This document shows positions 36,863 to 45,132 of a DNA stretch of 64,000 nt, in pieces. Made by a program: the position numbers and the translations under genes. The notes below the pieces were generated by a model. That model was not told where the DNA came from and did not search any database. It saw nothing but the letters and a program-made list of their open reading frames with translations. Position 1 is the stretch's first letter. The number at the start of each line of letters is the position of its first letter. Origin of the DNA: Cyanobium sp. FACHB-13342 (GTDB lineage: Bacteria; Cyanobacteriota; Cyanobacteriia; PCC-6307; Cyanobiaceae); assembly GCF_014697415.1 (NCBI RefSeq), contig NZ_JACJRT010000008.1, positions 124,001 to 188,000 of the forward strand. The letters are read 5' to 3'.

Positions 36863-37326
36863 TCATGCTTGTGCTGGCTCCCCTTCTGGCGGCCCTGTTG
36901 CTGCTGGCCCCCCCCTCCGCCTGGGCCGCTGACCTCCAGGTGTCGGAGGTGACCCTGGAGCCCTGCCCCGCGGAGGATGTGGGCGCCCAGCCCGAGTTGC
37001 GGCGCCCCTCAGGGGCCAGCTGCTACGCCCTGCGGGGCACGGTGCTGAATCCGGGCCGCAAGCCGGTGGTGGACACCGACGTGTTTGCCCTGATCGTGGA
37101 TTCCAGTGGCGAACCGGTGCTGCAAAACCGCACCCGGGTGGGCTCCATCGGCGATGTGCCCCCCGGGAGCTCAGCCTTTGCCCTGCGTCTCTCCGTGCCG
37201 GCCGGCACCCCGGGTCCGCTGAGCTTCCGCAACGTCAAGGCCCGCGGCTTCAGTGCCCCGGTGCGCACCCGGGCTGGAGACGACGACGAACTGCTGCCGC
37301 TGGAACAGGCTTTGGCCGCTCAATAA
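36859..37326 (+). CDS. Exported protein of unknown function
   Basis: 155 aa from a GTG at 36859 (an ATG at 36865 is the alternative). Clear signal peptide: 'LVLAPLLAALLLLAPPSAWA' then 'ADLQVSEVTLEPC'. The mature domain is beta-rich ('CYALRGTVLNPGRKPVVDTDV', 'ALIVDSSGEPVLQNRTRVG', 'ALRLSVPAGTPGPLSFRN'), resembling immunoglobulin-like extracellular domains such as FxLYD. Two cysteines could form a disulfide. Probably periplasmic; role unknown. Coupled to the MazG-like gene by overlap. Confidence 0.7.
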   Translation: MIMLVLAPLLAALLLLAPPSAWAADLQVSEVTLEPCPAEDVGAQPELRRPSGASCYALRGTVLNPGRKPVVDTDVFALIVDSSGEPVLQNRTRVGSIGDVPPGSSAFALRLSVPAGTPGPLSFRNVKARGFSAPVRTRAGDDDELLPLEQALAAQ

Positions 37327-37333
37327 GTCCAGC

Positions 37334-37621
37334 TCAATAACCCGAGCTGAGCAGCGACACACTGGCCCCCTCCAGCAGGCTCTGGGCCAGCTGCAACACG
37401 ATGAAGGCCAGGATGGCGGAGAGGTCGAGGCCTCCCAGGGGGGGGATTAGCCCGCGGAAGGCATTCAGGTAGGGGTCGGTGATCGAACTCACCGTGGAGA
37501 GCACGGGGTTGCCCCAGTCGAGGTTGGGGAACCAGCTGAGCAGCACCCGCACCAGCAGCACCAGGGTGTAGATGCTCAGGGTCTGGGCCAGCACCTGCAG
37601 CAGAAAACTCAGCGCGTCCAT
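37334..37621 (-). CDS. YggT/Ycf19 family membrane protein
   Basis: 95 aa from the ATG at 37621. Two hydrophobic helices ('FLLQVLAQTLSIYTLVLLVRVLLSW' and 'LSAILAFIVLQLAQSLL') separated by the conserved loop 'DPYLNAFRGLIPPLGGLDLS'. The family is encoded as ycf19 in some plastids and has been linked to chromosome or chlorophyll-complex distribution, without a settled biochemical function. It follows scpB on the minus strand. Confidence 0.88.
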   Translation of the reverse strand: MDALSFLLQVLAQTLSIYTLVLLVRVLLSWFPNLDWGNPVLSTVSSITDPYLNAFRGLIPPLGGLDLSAILAFIVLQLAQSLLEGASVSLLSSGY

Positions 37622-37659
37622 GGATGGTGCTCGTCGGCGGAAGGCTCGGTGGGGGAACT

Positions 37660-38253
37660 CTAGGCAGCCTCTTCCCAGGCTTCAGGCTCGCTTGATGCTG
37701 GTGCCGGCTGGGGTTCGGACCCTTCGGGCTTGACCGGTCTGGCGCGGGGCTGCAGGTCGGCGGCCTTAACGGCGAAGGTGCGGTGGAATTTCTCGCTCAG
37801 GGTGAGCCAGTAGGAGCGGCCATCACTCTGACGCTTGCGTTCGATGAAGTCCTGGGCCAGCAGTTCCTTGATGTGGTCGTAGGCGCCGGAGCCCCGCAGC
37901 TCCACCAGATCCGATTGGAGGATGCGCTTCTTGAGGGCAATGGTGGCGAGGGTGCGCAGGGCGGCGGTGGAGAGGTCCACCGGCAGCAGGTTCTGCACCA
38001 GGTCGCCCAGGCCGTCGCGCAGCTGCAGGCTGTAGCGGTTTCCCTCCTGGCGCACCTCCAGGGCGGTGTCCCGGTGGGCGTAATCGGTGATCAGGGTGAT
38101 CAGCCCCAGTTCCGCTTCTTCCCGGCTGACGGCGGCGATCTCGGCCAGCTCGGCCAGGCTCACGGGCCGGCCCTTTAGATAGAGGATGGCCTCCATCCGC
38201 GCCGGCAGCGAGAGACCCTGGATCGCCTCTGTGGCCGCTGAGCCTGTGTGCAT
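37660..38253 (-). CDS. scpB: Segregation and condensation protein B
   Basis: 197 aa from the ATG at 38253 ('MHTGSAATEAI'). ScpB is a winged-helix dimer that joins ScpA and SMC in the condensin complex for chromosome segregation. Seen: 'LPARMEAILYLKGRPVSLAELAEI', 'RQEGNRYSLQLRDGLGDLV', 'LSTAALRTLATIALKKRILQSDLVELRGSGAYDHIKELL' in separate blocks, and 'FIERKRQSDGRSYWLTLSEKF'. The C-terminal 35 residues are Pro/Glu-rich and probably disordered. ilvA ends 28 bp upstream. Confidence 0.93.
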   Translation of the reverse strand: MHTGSAATEAIQGLSLPARMEAILYLKGRPVSLAELAEIAAVSREEAELGLITLITDYAHRDTALEVRQEGNRYSLQLRDGLGDLVQNLLPVDLSTAALRTLATIALKKRILQSDLVELRGSGAYDHIKELLAQDFIERKRQSDGRSYWLTLSEKFHRTFAVKAADLQPRARPVKPEGSEPQPAPASSEPEAWEEAA

Positions 38254-38281
38254 GGCCGCACGGTACCGCAGCTGTTCGGGC

Positions 38282-39853
38282 TCAGGCCAGGGCTGGTAAA
38301 GAGGCGGTGCTGGGGCCGAGAAACAGCCGGTAGGCCGGGTTGTCGGTTTCATCCCAGTGCTGGTAGTCGAGTCCGTTGAGGAACGCCTGCCAAGCAGCCC
38401 TCTCCCCTTGGGGCACCTGCACCCCCACCACGATGCGCCCCACGTCGGCCCCGTGGTTGCGGTAGTGAAAGATGCTGATGTTCCAGCTGGCGTGCAGGGC
38501 GTTCACGAACGCCATCAGGGCTCCGGGTTTTTCGGGAAACTCGAAGCGGTAGAGGAGTTCCTCCCCCTGCTCGAGGGCGGCGGCGGCACTGGCGGGCAGC
38601 CGCCCGCCCACCATGTGGCGCAGGTGCAGCTTGGCCAGTTCGTCCTTGGAGAGGTCGAGGCAGGGGAAGCCCGCGCGGCGCACGTCGTCGATCAGGGCCT
38701 GTTCATCGGCAGTGCCGCTGGTCTGCACCCCCACGAAGATGTGAGCCACCCGCGGATCGGCCAACCGGTAGCTGAATTCGGTGAGGCTGCGTTGGCCCAG
38801 CACGCCGCAGAAGCGCCGCAGGCTGCCGGTTTGCTCGGGGATTTCCACCGCCAGCATGGCCTCGCGGTCTTCGCCGATTTCGGTGCGTTCAGCCACGAAC
38901 CGCAGCCGATCAAAATTCATGTTGGCGCCGCAGGCCACCGCCACCAGGGTGAGGCCATGGAGCCCCTGCTGGGCCACATCCCGTTTCATGCCAGCCACTG
39001 CCAGGGCTCCCGCGGGTTCGAGGATCGAGCGGGTGTCTTCGAACACGTCCTTGATGGCCGCGCAGATGGCATCGGTGTCCACCGTGACCATCCGATCCAC
39101 CGTTTGCTGGGCCAAAGCAAAGGTGTGCTCGCCCACCTGGCGCACGGCCACCCCGTCGGCAAACAGGCCCACCTGCTCCAGCTGCACCCGTGCTCCGGCG
39201 GCCAGGGAACGGGTCATGGCATCGGCATCCACCGGCTCCACCCCCACGATCTGCACCTGGGGCCAGAGGGTTTTCACGTAGGCGCCGATCCCCGCAATCA
39301 GGCCGCCTCCGCCCACGGCCACGTAGATCACATCCGGAGGGGAGGAGCACTGGCGCAGGATCTCCAGGCCGATCGTGCCCTGGCCGGCGATCACATCTGG
39401 ATCGTCGAAGGGGTGGATGAAGGTGAGCCCCCGTTCCGCCCCCAGGCGGGTGGCCTCGGTGCAGGCGGCGTCGTAGTTGTCGCCGTGCAACACCACCTCG
39501 GCGCCGCGGGCGGCCACGGCCTTCACCTTCATCTCCGGCGTGGTGACCGGCATCACGATCACGGCGCGGCAGCCCAGTTTCTGGGCCCCGAGGGCCACCC
39601 CCTGGGCATGGTTGCCAGCGCTGGCGGCGATCACGCCGCGCTCCAGTTCGGCGGCGCTCAGGCCAGCCATTTTGTTGTAGGCGCCGCGCAGCTTGAAGCT
39701 GAACACCGGCTGCAGATCCTCCCGCTTCAGCAGCACCCGGTTGTGCAGACGCGCCGACAGATTCGGGGCTGGATCGAGGGGCGATTCGATCGCCACGTCG
39801 TACACCCGCGCCCGCAGGATGCGCTGCAAATAGCTCTGGGGGGCCTCGCTCAT
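38282..39853 (-). CDS. ilvA: Threonine ammonia-lyase, biosynthetic
   Basis: 523 aa from the ATG at 39853. It deaminates threonine to 2-oxobutyrate, the first step to isoleucine. The PLP lysine lies in '[12 protein letters not shown]'; '[17 protein letters not shown]', '[21 protein letters not shown]' and the glycine loop '[15 protein letters not shown]' are typical. Two C-terminal ACT-like regulatory domains follow ('[16 protein letters not shown]' and '[16 protein letters not shown]'), which bind isoleucine and valine in the feedback-controlled enzyme. Divergent from dxs; the spacer contains an 8-bp inverted repeat. Confidence 0.96.
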   Translation of the reverse strand: MSEAPQSYLQRILRARVYDVAIESPLDPAPNLSARLHNRVLLKREDLQPVFSFKLRGAYNKMAGLSAAELERGVIAASAGNHAQGVALGAQKLGCRAVIVMPVTTPEMKVKAVAARGAEVVLHGDNYDAACTEATRLGAERGLTFIHPFDDPDVIAGQGTIGLEILRQCSSPPDVIYVAVGGGGLIAGIGAYVKTLWPQVQIVGVEPVDADAMTRSLAAGARVQLEQVGLFADGVAVRQVGEHTFALAQQTVDRMVTVDTDAICAAIKDVFEDTRSILEPAGALAVAGMKRDVAQQGLHGLTLVAVACGANMNFDRLRFVAERTEIGEDREAMLAVEIPEQTGSLRRFCGVLGQRSLTEFSYRLADPRVAHIFVGVQTSGTADEQALIDDVRRAGFPCLDLSKDELAKLHLRHMVGGRLPASAAAALEQGEELLYRFEFPEKPGALMAFVNALHASWNISIFHYRNHGADVGRIVVGVQVPQGERAAWQAFLNGLDYQHWDETDNPAYRLFLGPSTASLPALA

Positions 39854-39884
39854 GGCACCAGTGTCGCAATCGGCACCTTTGGGA

Positions 39885-39909
39885 GGGTGCAAAGGCCTAG
39901 ATTGCACCC
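39885..39909. promoter_or_regulatory. Inverted repeat in the ilvA-dxs divergent spacer, candidate operator
   Basis: GGGTGCAA (39885-39892) and TTGCACCC (39902-39909) are perfect inverted repeats with a 9-bp centre that itself contains AGGCCT. The two start codons are only 73 bp apart, so a dimeric repressor or activator bound here could control both. The function is inferred from position only. Confidence 0.45.
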
Positions 39910-39926
39910 CACCTCCAGGGTTGTGC

Positions 39927-41855
39927 ATGCATCTCAGTGAGCTGAATCATCCGAATCAGCTGCACGGCCTGAGCACGCCGGAGCTCGAAGCCATTGCCCG
40001 CCAGATCCGGGAGCGCCACCTCGAGGTGGTGAGCACCAGCGGCGGTCACCTCGGCCCGGGCCTGGGGGTGGTGGAACTCACCCTGGCCCTCTACCAAACC
40101 CTCGACCTCGACCACGACAAGGTGGTGTGGGACGTGGGGCACCAGGCCTATCCCCACAAGTTGGTGACGGGCCGCTACAAAAGTTTCGACAGCCTGCGCC
40201 AGAAGGACGGTGTGGCGGGCTATCTCAAGCGCTGCGAGAGCCGCTTTGACCACTTCGGCGCCGGCCACGCCAGCACCTCGATTTCGGCGGCCCTGGGCAT
40301 GGCCCTGGCCCGGGATCGCCGCGGTGAAGATTTCAAATGCGTGGCGGTGATCGGCGATGGCGCCCTCACCGGCGGCATGGCCCTCGAGGCCATCAACCAC
40401 GCCGGCCACCTGCCCACCACCAAGCTGCTGGTGGTGCTGAACGACAACGACATGTCGATCAGTCCTCCGGTGGGGGCCCTTTCCACCTATCTCAATCGCA
40501 TGCGGTTGAGCCCGCCGCTCCAGTTTCTGCAGGGCAATGCCGAGGAGGCGATCAAGCACCTGCCCTTCCTCCACGGCGAGCTGCCCACCGAGCTCAAAAC
40601 CCTCAAAGAGAGCATGAAGCGCCTGGCGGTGCCCAAGGTGGGCGCCGTGTTCGAGGAGCTGGGCTTCACCTACATCGGTCCGATCGATGGGCACGACATC
40701 GCCGGCATGGTGCGCACCTTCGAGCAGGCCCACCGCACCGAGGGTCCGGTGTTGGTGCATGTGGCCACCACCAAGGGCAAGGGCTACGCCTACGCCGAGG
40801 CCGACCAGGTGGGCTACCACGCCCAGAGTGCCTTTGACCTGGCCACCGGCAAGGCCTATCCCTCCAGCAAGCCGAAACCCCCCAGCTACAGCAAGGTGTT
40901 CGGCCAGACGCTGGTGAAGCTCTGCGAACAGGACCCCACCGTGGTGGGCATCACCGCCGCCATGGCCACCGGCACCGGCCTGGATCTGCTCGAGAAGGCC
41001 CTGCCGGATCAGTATTTCGATGTGGGCATCGCCGAGCAGCACGCCGTCACCATGGCGGCGGGCATGGCCTGCGAGGGCCTCAAGCCCGTGGTGGCGATCT
41101 ACAGCACCTTCCTGCAGCGCGCCTTCGACCAGCTCATCCACGACGTGGGCATCCAGAACCTGCCGGTCACCTTTGTGCTGGACCGGGCGGGCCTGGTGGG
41201 GGCGGATGGCCCCACCCACCAGGGCCAATACGACATCAGCTACTTCCGCGCCATCCCCAACTTCACGGTGATGGCGCCCAAGGACGAGGCCGAGCTGCAG
41301 CGCATGCTGGTGACCTCCATCCACCACAGCGGTCCCTGTGCCCTGCGCATTCCCCGGGGAGAAGGGGAGGGGGTGCCCCTGGCGGAGGAGGGCTTCGAAC
41401 CCCTGCAGATTGGCCGCGGAGAGCTGCTCACCGATGGCGACGACCTGCTGATCGTGGCCTACGGCGCCATGGTGGCGCCGGCGATGGCCACCGCCGGCCT
41501 GCTGCAGGAGCAGGGCGTGCGGGCCGCCGTGATCAATGCCCGCTTCCTGCGGCCCCTTGATGAGGCCCTGATCCTGCCGATGGCCCAGCGCATCGGCAAG
41601 GTGGTGACGATGGAGGAAGGGGCCCTGGCCGGAGGCTTTGGGGCCGCGGTGGTGGAAATCCTCGTCGACCACGACGTGCTGGTGCCCGTGTTGCGGATCG
41701 GCATTCCCGACGTGCTCGTGGACCATGCCAGCCCTGATCAGAGCAAGCAGAGCCTGGGCCTCACCCCGCCCCAGATGGCCGATCGCATCCTGGAGCGCTT
41801 CGCCGCCGTGCTGCCGTCCCAGCGCACCGGTGCTGCCCAGCCTGTGGCCGTCTGA
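39927..41855 (+). CDS. dxs: 1-deoxy-D-xylulose-5-phosphate synthase
   Basis: 642 aa from the ATG at 39927. It condenses pyruvate and glyceraldehyde-3-phosphate to DXP with thiamine diphosphate, entering the MEP pathway for carotenoids, phytol and quinones. Seen: '[20 protein letters not shown]', '[15 protein letters not shown]', '[18 protein letters not shown]', the ThDP motif '[20 protein letters not shown]' and later '[14 protein letters not shown]', the second-domain '[20 protein letters not shown]', and '[19 protein letters not shown]'. Standard length. A geranylgeranyl-reductase-like flavoprotein gene follows with a 17-bp gap. Confidence 0.97.
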   Translation: MHLSELNHPNQLHGLSTPELEAIARQIRERHLEVVSTSGGHLGPGLGVVELTLALYQTLDLDHDKVVWDVGHQAYPHKLVTGRYKSFDSLRQKDGVAGYLKRCESRFDHFGAGHASTSISAALGMALARDRRGEDFKCVAVIGDGALTGGMALEAINHAGHLPTTKLLVVLNDNDMSISPPVGALSTYLNRMRLSPPLQFLQGNAEEAIKHLPFLHGELPTELKTLKESMKRLAVPKVGAVFEELGFTYIGPIDGHDIAGMVRTFEQAHRTEGPVLVHVATTKGKGYAYAEADQVGYHAQSAFDLATGKAYPSSKPKPPSYSKVFGQTLVKLCEQDPTVVGITAAMATGTGLDLLEKALPDQYFDVGIAEQHAVTMAAGMACEGLKPVVAIYSTFLQRAFDQLIHDVGIQNLPVTFVLDRAGLVGADGPTHQGQYDISYFRAIPNFTVMAPKDEAELQRMLVTSIHHSGPCALRIPRGEGEGVPLAEEGFEPLQIGRGELLTDGDDLLIVAYGAMVAPAMATAGLLQEQGVRAAVINARFLRPLDEALILPMAQRIGKVVTMEEGALAGGFGAAVVEILVDHDVLVPVLRIGIPDVLVDHASPDQSKQSLGLTPPQMADRILERFAAVLPSQRTGAAQPVAV

Positions 41856-41872
41856 CCCTGCCGTGCTGTGAG

Positions 41873-43051
41873 GTGCTGGTGGTTGGGGCCGGTCCGGCCG
41901 GTGCCGAGCTGGCCCGGCTCCTGGCGCTCGCCGGTGTGGATGTGCTGCTGGTGGATCGCCTCAGCGACCTGCGTCAGGCCGCCTTCAGCAGTGCGGCCCT
42001 GCCCCTGGATGCCGTGGAGCGCTACGGACTGCCGCCCCAGGTGGTGGCCGCCCGCTGGAGCGGCTGGCAGCTGGTGGGGCCGGGGGATCAGCGGCGTCAC
42101 TGGAGTGCGGCCCAGCCCCTGGGGGCCGTGCTGGATTTCGGCGCCCTGCGCCAGTGGTTGGCCGATCAGGCCCTCGGCTGGGGCGCGCGGCTGCAACTGG
42201 GGGTCACGGCCCTGGGCTGGCAGATGGAGCCTTCAGGCACCTGCCTCACCCAGGTGCGGGATGCCTCAGGTGTCCGTCACCAGATCCGCAGCCGCTGGGT
42301 GGTGGATGCCAGCGGCGAAGGCCGGGCCCTGATTGGGGAGCCCCCTTGCCAGAACGATCCCTTGGTGGCGGGTGTGGGGGTGGAGTGGTTGCTGCAGGTG
42401 AGCCCCGAGGTCTCCGCCGCCTGGGCGGATCGGCTCAGCTTTTTCCTCGGCAGCCACTGGGTGCAGCAGGGCTACGGCTGGGTGTTCCCGATGGCACCGG
42501 GGCGGCTCAAGGTGGGGGTGTGCCGCCTCCACGATCCAAGACGTGATCAATCTGCGCTGGGGCAGGAGCTCGGGGCCTTGCTGCAGCGCAGCGGCCTGGA
42601 GGGAGCATTGGTGCTTGACCGCCACGGCGGACGCATCCGCAGCACGGTGCGGCGTCGGGAGCGGCATCGCCAGGGCCCGTTGATCGGCCTAGGGGATGCG
42701 GTGAGCACCGCCAACCTGCTGGGCGGCGAGGGGATTCGCCATGCCCTGGCCAGTGCCCGGGTGTTGGCGCCCCTGCTGCTGCAGGCTCTGGCCCACCCGC
42801 AGGACACAGCCCAGCTGGACCGCTACCCAGCCCTGCTGCGACGAGAGCTGGGCTGGCGCTGGAGCCTGAGCGGTCGATTGGCCCGACGCACCTGGCTCGG
42901 CCTGGCCAGCGAGCGGGGGGATCGTCGCCTGGAGCGGTTGCTGCAGGGATTGCACACCAGAAAGGCGGAGGATCTCTCCGCCCTGTTGTTTCACTACCGC
43001 TTTGAGCGCTATGGGCTCAAAGCGTTGCCCTATCTGTTGGGCTGGCGGTGA
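41873..43051 (+). CDS. FAD-dependent oxidoreductase, geranylgeranyl reductase-like
   Basis: 392 aa from a GTG at 41873; weaker non-ATG starts lie just upstream. The N-terminal FAD-binding motif is 'VLVVGAGPAGAELARLLALAG' (GxGxxG), with a second flavin segment 'GLGDAVSTANLLGGEGIRHAL'. 'VVDASGEGRAL' and 'YGWVFPMAPGRLKVGVC' are typical of the geranylgeranyl reductase/lycopene cyclase flavoprotein superfamily. Its place behind dxs suggests work on isoprenoids, but the substrate is not shown. No membrane segment. Confidence 0.8.
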   Translation: MLVVGAGPAGAELARLLALAGVDVLLVDRLSDLRQAAFSSAALPLDAVERYGLPPQVVAARWSGWQLVGPGDQRRHWSAAQPLGAVLDFGALRQWLADQALGWGARLQLGVTALGWQMEPSGTCLTQVRDASGVRHQIRSRWVVDASGEGRALIGEPPCQNDPLVAGVGVEWLLQVSPEVSAAWADRLSFFLGSHWVQQGYGWVFPMAPGRLKVGVCRLHDPRRDQSALGQELGALLQRSGLEGALVLDRHGGRIRSTVRRRERHRQGPLIGLGDAVSTANLLGGEGIRHALASARVLAPLLLQALAHPQDTAQLDRYPALLRRELGWRWSLSGRLARRTWLGLASERGDRRLERLLQGLHTRKAEDLSALLFHYRFERYGLKALPYLLGWR

Positions 43052-43070
43052 AGGCGATCGTGCCTCTCGC

Positions 43071-43328
43071 TTAGACGACGCCGCGGGAGGCCAGGCCGAG
43101 GATGGCGCCCATGCCGAGGATGTGGCCCAGGCTCAGGGTGCCGAGCATGGCGCCATGGCCGAAGCCGCCGAACAGGCTGGGGCTGGGCAGTTGCAGGCCC
43201 ACGTTGGGGTGCTTGATCGTGGCCTTGCCGATGGCAATGGCGATCACGTTGCAGACGATCATCACCAGCGCCACCTTGGGAGACCAGGTGATGGAGGCGG
43301 GGGCCAGAGCCAGAAGCGGAGCGATCAT
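43071..43328 (-). CDS. psaK: Photosystem I reaction centre subunit PsaK
   Basis: 85 aa from the ATG at 43328. Two membrane helices ('SPKVALVMIVCNVIAIAIG' and 'HGAMLGTLSLGHILGMGAIL') flank the stromal loop 'KATIKHPNVGLQLPSPSLFG', the family signature. PsaK sits at the edge of photosystem I and takes part in antenna binding and state transitions. It stands alone, convergent with the flavoprotein gene and behind the receptor-channel gene on the same strand. Confidence 0.93.
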   Translation of the reverse strand: MIAPLLALAPASITWSPKVALVMIVCNVIAIAIGKATIKHPNVGLQLPSPSLFGGFGHGAMLGTLSLGHILGMGAILGLASRGVV

Positions 43329-43383
43329 GGAACGGATGCCGACGCCCCATCTTCCGGGTCCGATCGCTGCGGGCGCCTGCTGC

Positions 43384-44487
43384 TTAAGACTTGTTCATTG
43401 CCTGCTGCCGCAGCCGCGTCACCACTCCATCGCGTTTGAGGCGGCCGAGGGCCACGTTGATGCGGTTGACCTGGTTGTCGCTGAGCGCCGGTGACAGGGC
43501 AAAGGCCTGGGACTGGGGGTTGAGCTGGCGCAGCGCCAGTCCGTAGCGTTTGTGGGGCAGCTGGTGCAGCAGGTAGTCGAGCTGAATGTCATCGGCCATC
43601 ACCGCATCCACCGCCCCACTGCCGAGCAGGGCGTCGGCCTGGGTGATGCGATCCAGCTTGCGCAGCTGGATGGCTGGCTCCAGGCCGGTGGCATTCAGCC
43701 GCCGCAGCAGCTCGTCGCTGACGGTGCCGGGCCGAACCGCCACCCGCTGACCCGCCAGGTCCTGGAGGTTGCGCAGGTTGCGGTTGCTGAGCTCCTGGTT
43801 GCCCCGCACCACATTCAGGGTGACGTAGCTCACCAGCAGGGAGGCGGTGACGATGCGCACCAGATAGGCGAGGAACACCAGGGTGTGACCCCTGGAGCTC
43901 ACCACCACCGTGTTGGTGCCGGGGCCGGTGGCCAGCACCTGAAAGATCAGGGCGAAGGCGCGCCGCCGACCCACCTCCCACCGGGCGGGATTGCTGCCGT
44001 TGCGCTCCACCCGCCACACGCCGAGGCTTAGCAGGCTGATCAACACCACGTAGGCCAGCAGCAGCCGGATCAGGTCGGGAGCCACCAGGGCCCGCAGCAG
44101 GGAAGCGCCCAGCTCCAGCTGGTTGCGTCGGGTCATCACCCCGAGCCCGGATTCCTGGAACGGCAGGGAAAAGCGCGTGGTGCTGAGCCGTTCCGGCGAC
44201 ACCGTGATGCAGCCGATGGCCACGTCCAGATCGCCCCGGCGGGTGGCTTCCAGCAGGCTGGCGGCACTGTTGCCGGGCACCAGCACGTAGGGCAGCCGTT
44301 CCTGGTCGGCGACGCGTTGCCAGAGTTCCACGGCCAGGCCGCTCCAGCTGCCCCGCTCCCGGTAGGAGCAGGGCTGGGCCCCATCGGCCACCCCCACCCG
44401 CAGCACGGCACTGGGGGGTGGGGGAGTCGTGGCCAGTACCGGTGCGGCTCCCAGGCTGAAGGCGAGGGCCAGGGCTCCCAGCATCAC
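43384..44487 (-). CDS. GluR0-like ionotropic receptor channel (periplasmic binding domain plus pore)
   Basis: 367 aa from the ATG at 44487. Signal peptide (residues 1-20), lobe 1 of a family-3 solute-binding domain ('VLRVGVADGAQPCSYRE', 'LDVAIGCITVSPERLSTTRFSLPF'), then a membrane insertion: helix at about 141-158, a pore loop about 175-197, and helix at about 203-226. Lobe 2 follows ('RNLRNLQDLAGQRVAVRPGT', 'AVDAVMADDIQLDYLL'). This is the layout of the cyanobacterial glutamate receptor GluR0. The potassium filter TVGYG is absent; the loop reads 'VLATGPGTNTVVVSS', so selectivity must differ. Ligand unknown. Confidence 0.85.
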   Translation of the reverse strand: MMLGALALAFSLGAAPVLATTPPPPSAVLRVGVADGAQPCSYRERGSWSGLAVELWQRVADQERLPYVLVPGNSAASLLEATRRGDLDVAIGCITVSPERLSTTRFSLPFQESGLGVMTRRNQLELGASLLRALVAPDLIRLLLAYVVLISLLSLGVWRVERNGSNPARWEVGRRRAFALIFQVLATGPGTNTVVVSSRGHTLVFLAYLVRIVTASLLVSYVTLNVVRGNQELSNRNLRNLQDLAGQRVAVRPGTVSDELLRRLNATGLEPAIQLRKLDRITQADALLGSGAVDAVMADDIQLDYLLHQLPHKRYGLALRQLNPQSQAFALSPALSDNQVNRINVALGRLKRDGVVTRLRQQAMNKS

Positions 44488-44813
44488 GGCTCAGGGCGGC
44501 GGGAGGTGACCGCTGCCCCCACGCCGCTGAATCCCAGCACCACCAGCAGGTTGGAGAGGGTGAGCAGGGATTCGGCCCCGCCGTGCAGGGGATCCACATT
44601 GGCCAGCAGGGCCCCGTAGCGCAGCTGGGCCACCACGGCGGCGGCGATCGTGACGGCCACGAACACCAGGGTCATCTGGAACCCCCGCAGGGCAAGCCGC
44701 GGGAACCCGTCGATCCGCCCGGCCCACCAGAGGAAGGCCAGGTAGGGCAGCAGCGACAGCACGAACAGGGGGGTGGGATCGATGCCGGCCAGCCAGCTGA
44801 GCAGCCCTGTCAT
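44484..44813 (-). CDS. DUF3593 membrane protein
   Basis: 109 aa from the ATG at 44813. Three hydrophobic segments: 'TPLFVLSLLPYLAFLWW', 'FQMTLVFVAVTIAAAVVAQL' and 'LLTLSNLLVVLGFSGVGAAV'. The loop 'AQLRYGALLANVDPLHGGAE' and the 'FLWWAGRIDGFPRLALRGF' block match the cyanobacterial and plastid DUF3593 family. The start overlaps the DUF2499 stop (ATGA) and its stop overlaps the start of the receptor-channel gene, so the three are translationally coupled. Function unknown. Confidence 0.78.
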   Translation of the reverse strand: MTGLLSWLAGIDPTPLFVLSLLPYLAFLWWAGRIDGFPRLALRGFQMTLVFVAVTIAAAVVAQLRYGALLANVDPLHGGAESLLTLSNLLVVLGFSGVGAAVTSRRPEP

Positions 44814-45115
44814 GGGGTGGTTCGGCGCTGTTGCCGCAGCAGATTCCAGGCGGCCAGGGCGAGGGTGCCATTGCCGAGGGTGGTGAGTCCGGCCTGCAGC
44901 ACCACCAGTCCCTGCAGGTCGGGACTGTTGTCGAACAGGTGCCAGGTGCAGGCGGCCATGGCGCTCACCAGGGCGGGCAGCATGGCCAGGCTCAACCAGC
45001 GCCAACCGCCTTCCTGCCGGCGGACTCCCAGCTGTTGAATGGCCAGCATCGCCGCCATCCACTCCAGCACCGAGGTGATGTGGATCCACCACGTGGGCAG
45101 GGAGAGGGCGTGCAT
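44810..45115 (-). CDS. DUF2499 membrane protein
   Basis: 101 aa from the ATG at 45115. 'ALSLPTWWIHITSVLEWMAAMLAI' at the N-terminus and 'MLPALVSAMAACTWHLFDN' with 'LVVLQAGLTTLGNGTLALAAW' are the family landmarks; about three membrane helices. DUF2499 and DUF3593 genes are adjacent in cyanobacteria and occur as nuclear plastid proteins in plants, suggesting a joint thylakoid or envelope role. The start is close to the divergent csaB. Confidence 0.8.
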   Translation of the reverse strand: MHALSLPTWWIHITSVLEWMAAMLAIQQLGVRRQEGGWRWLSLAMLPALVSAMAACTWHLFDNSPDLQGLVVLQAGLTTLGNGTLALAAWNLLRQQRRTTP

Positions 45116-45132
45116 GGGCCGATCCTGGCAGG

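Noticed and set aside
39897-41726. 609-codon open frame on the minus strand opposite dxs
   Set aside because: Gly/His/Gln-rich translation without any domain; it is the antisense shadow of the well-supported dxs gene in GC-rich DNA.
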